This document shows, one piece after another, positions 32,901-35,205 of a stretch of 35,205 bases of DNA (positions are counted from its first letter, which is position 1; each line of letters begins with the position of its first letter). The position numbers were made by a program, and so were the translations under genes. Location of the stretch: positions 1-35,205 of the forward strand of contig NW_022204911.1 of NCBI RefSeq assembly GCF_008831285.2, written 5' to 3'. The notes beneath the pieces were generated by a model that did not search any database, was not told the DNA's origin, and was given only the letters and a program-made list of their open reading frames with translations. Source of the stretch: Nymphaea colorata (taxonomy: Eukaryota; Streptophyta; Magnoliopsida; Nymphaeales; Nymphaeaceae).

Positions 32901-33381
32901 TCCTTAGTTTGATAAACCATGGACTTAGGGTGAAACTTTTGTTATACTAACAACCATGTCGGATCAAATCCCTAGATCTACAGTCTAAAGTAATCAAACA
33001 TTCCTAATTATGAAACTGAGACCCGAGCATTTTTCAACCATAAAAAAAAATTATATGGGCAAGAAGGTCCACAATATCCGATCGGACCCAGTTAGACATT
33101 ACTCTCCTGCTACCACCAAAAAGAAATCGAGCATATTTGATCCAATTAGTATAATTGCTCATATGCTCAACCCGGAAGAGCAATTCTTTTACTGGTTTTT
33201 TAAATTCTTGAAAGCAATGGAAGAATGAAGGAAAATTTGGTTTTCACTCTTCGTTTAAACCGTGTTGAACTAATGGTACTTGGAATTGTGCAATGAACAG
33301 GTAGAGTACACAATATGTGAGCTTTATTCTGTAGATGACACATCATCTTCTTCTTCGGCATCTTCAACTGGATCAAACTAA
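29918..33381 (+). CDS. Truncated NAC-domain protein, copy 4 (three exons, 151 aa)
   Basis: Join of 29918-30038, 31425-31678 and 33301-33381. All splice sites match copy 3. Exons 2 and 3 give the same peptide as copy 3; exon 1 has one change, Val14 to Ile (HLVPK to HLIPK). Intron 1 is 1386 bases and intron 2 1622 bases, against 1386 and 1621 in copy 3. With copy 3 it is one of two copies open throughout. Exon 3 starts with GTA (Val) as in copy 3, whereas copies 1 and 2 have GCG (Ala). Exact orthology cannot be assigned without a tree. Confidence 0.8.
30221..30657 (+). repeat. Intron 1 imperfect direct repeat, copy 4
   Basis: Same structure; a few private substitutions such as GGTTTCTGCCACC and TTTAGTACAACC in the second block. 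Confidence 0.6.
30899..31215. mobile_element. MITE-like element A in intron 1, copy 4
   Basis: Appears identical to units 2 and 3 over its length. Intron 1 and exon 2 are more uniform between units than the flanks. Confidence 0.6.
32044..32253. mobile_element. MITE-like element C in intron 2, copy 4
   Basis: As unit 3, with one extra C in the right inverted end (GTCACCCCAAACATG). Confidence 0.6.
32338..32747. repeat. Degenerate TCTGAATCCGA repeat in intron 2, copy 4
   Basis: Matches the unit 3 block essentially throughout. Confidence 0.6.
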
Positions 33382-33596
33382 CAAGCTCTATGATGGAAGT
33401 AAAAGAAGCAAGTTCCATGATCGAGTGAGAGCAGGAGAATGCATACTCGCTAGCTGCCTCCCATTAAAGGCCATGAATCAAGAACTGGTGGCATCACCCT
33501 TAGCACTGCAGCGATATACAGGAGGGGAAGCTAATTAACTAGAATTAGTGGAACTTTTTTAATGCTAAGTTTGTTTGTTGTTTTTTCATTCTCTCT

Positions 33597-33630
33597 TATA
33601 TATATATATATATATCTATATATATATATT
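33597..33630. repeat. (TA)n microsatellite, unit 4, about 34 bp
   Basis: Shortest of the four tracts, with the same TCTA interruption as unit 3. Confidence 0.95.
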
Positions 33631-33851
33631 CAGGAACTATTGGCATTAATTTTCATCAATCCAATGGATGGGAATGCTAAGATTTTACTGCTTCTAACTC
33701 CTCCTTGACTGCAATTTGCTCTTTCTGTTCTCCATTTCAAGCTGCATTTCCAGTAAAACATGTTTCCTCTCCTTCCTCACTGTGGTTCCTCCTTCCTTAA
33801 CTATCACTTACTGACTTGTCTCTTCCTGGACTAATGCAATGATGGAGAATT

Positions 33852-34144
33852 GTTGGCTTTGGATGGGGATCTTACGCGGCTGTATGGATGGACAAAAGGA
33901 AAAGGGAAGGGAGGGATGACAATGAAAGGGAAGGAAAGGGAGGGGAAGAAAATGAGGAGGAAAAGGAAAGGAAAGAAAAGATGGTTAAAAATTGTTTGGA
34001 TAGAAAAGAAAAAGAAAAAACCAACCATTTTCATTTCTATCTCAATCCCTTTAATTTTGGAAGAATTGGATTTACATTATCACATGTTTATTTATTTATT
34101 ATTTTCTTTTCTTTCTCTCCTTCTTAATTAACCAACCAAACACA
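33852..34144. mobile_element. MITE-like element B downstream of NAC copy 4
   Basis: As unit 3, with small losses in the GGAAGG run (about 33960-33980) and in the TTTA run. Confidence 0.5.
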
Positions 34145-34270
34145 TGAATAAAGTCGATAAATCATCAAGCATGGTTTTAACATTAGGTCATTACTTGAGT
34201 TTGGTCTTAATAAAGTCGATAAATAAAAATGAAAAATTTTAGGTCTTATCAAGAGACTTTTGGATGAGTG

Positions 34271-34328
34271 AAACAGAAAAAAAAAGAAAGAAGAAAAAGA
34301 GAGAGGAAGTGATTTAGGAGAAAATGAC

Positions 34329-34362
<34 letters not shown>

Positions 34363-34596
34363 AAGTGTATGATCATTCATAAAAGATTATTTAAGCCAAA
34401 AGAAATAGAGAAAAAACGGAGAGGGAAATAAATTTAGAAGAGAAAGAAGAGATGGAGAAAGATATATATGTGTGTGTGTGAAATCGATAAAAGAGGACTT
34501 AAATCAGTGGGAGAGAGAGAGAGAGAGAACGAGATTTTAGAAAGAGAAAGAGGGAATGGAGAAAGATTTTAGAAAGAGAGAAAATATATATATATA
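34271..34596. repeat. Purine-rich/microsatellite block, unit 4, first copy
   Basis: Unit 3 type (AC at about 34331-34361, no preceding TA) with several one-base losses between 34380 and 34560. Confidence 0.85.
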
Positions 34597-34867
34597 CCCT
34601 TTGCTTAGCAGCAAAGACGAGCACTTGAAATTTTGAAAACAAAAACATGTTTAGAATGACATCTCAAGTTTAACCACTTGCTTGATTGGTTATTTGAGTT
34701 GTTGTAGGCATAACCTCTTACCTGTATGGGTTTGCCAAGATTCAGTTCAGGTTTAACCGTTTAATTGAGTAGGTTGTTTTGGCTTTCGTCCAAGTGTAAC
34801 CCTTTATCTGCATAAGTTGCTCTTGACTTTGTACATAATAATACTAAAAAAATGCCCAAGTGTAATT

Positions 34868-35005
34868 ATATATATATACACACACACTTACATGTATGAT
34901 CATTCATAAAATATGATTTTAAGCCAAAAAAATAGAGAAAAATGACAGAGGGAAATAAATTTTAGTAAGAGAAAGAAGGAGATGGAGAAAGATATATATA
35001 TAATA

Positions 35006-35055
<50 letters not shown>

Positions 35056-35205
35056 TGTGTGTGAAAATTGATAAAGAGGACTTTAAATCAGAGGGGAGAG
35101 AGAGAGAGAACGAGATTTTAGAAAGAGAAAGAGGGACATGGAAAAGATTTTAGAAAGAGAGAAATATATATATATAATTAATATATATATATATATATAT
35201 ACCCT
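34868..35205. repeat. Second purine-rich/microsatellite block in unit 4
   Basis: After CCAAGTGTAATTA, where other units continue TTATTTTTACAACTGAGG, the sequence enters TATATATACACACACACT and repeats the whole block: GATCATTCATAAAA, GGAGATGGAGAAAGATATA, a long TA+GT tract, GACTTTAAATCAG, GAGAGA and a TA tract to the final ACCCT. The TA-before-CA form resembles units 1 and 2 more than the block 530 bases upstream. Confidence 0.85.

Larger units (their letters stand above)
27807..35205 (+). repeat. Tandem array unit 4 (partial, 7.4 kb in window)
   Basis: Fourth copy, truncated by the window end before the Gypsy remnant. The upstream part has its own variants, several shared with unit 1 rather than units 2 and 3. 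The NAC gene is intact. Near 34868 the sequence departs from the unit order and re-enters the purine/microsatellite block a second time. Confidence 0.93.

Overview
This is nuclear DNA from a flowering plant. The evidence is AT-rich non-coding sequence with GT-AG introns, NAC-family transcription-factor exons (NAC proteins are restricted to the plant lineage), a decayed Ty3/Gypsy pol fragment, MITE-like inverted-repeat elements, and many TA, CA and GA microsatellites. The species cannot be named from the sequence. No bacterial genes, rRNA, tRNA or CRISPR array were seen.

The dominant structure is a head-to-tail tandem array with a period of about 9.1-9.2 kb. Three units are complete (278-9457, 9458-18675, 18676-27806) and a fourth is cut off by the window end (27807-35205). 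Within each unit the + strand order is: upstream region with GT/CA tracts; TATA box; short NAC exon 1; intron 1 (internal direct repeat plus MITE-like element A); NAC exon 2; intron 2 (MITE-like element C plus a degenerate TCTGAATCCGA repeat); NAC exon 3; TA microsatellite; MITE-like element B; purine-rich/microsatellite block; minus-strand Gypsy pol remnant; ATGAGATAAC-type minisatellite; and a decayed region that in unit 3 holds a 94-codon minus-strand frame.

The gene in the array encodes an unusual, short NAC protein of 151 residues. It keeps NAC subdomains B-E but lacks the N-terminal subdomain A (dimerisation) and has almost no C-terminal regulatory region. The normally conserved WKATG-type DNA-contact motif reads WQLTQGDE. 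Copies 3 and 4 are intact at all exons and splice sites and differ by one residue. Copies 1 and 2 carry frameshifts. The copy 1 lesions are clustered one-base indels, mostly deletions, and look partly like unpolished assembly.

The units are mosaics. Upstream parts of units 2 and 3 match each other best, as do downstream parts of units 1 and 2, and of units 3 and 4. Exon 2 of copy 2 sits in a patch of about 0.5 kb with private substitutions. Duplication by unequal exchange followed by gene conversion would explain this. The array's left edge (about 278) lies in a minisatellite, and a rearrangement near the right end (about 34868) lies in a TA microsatellite.
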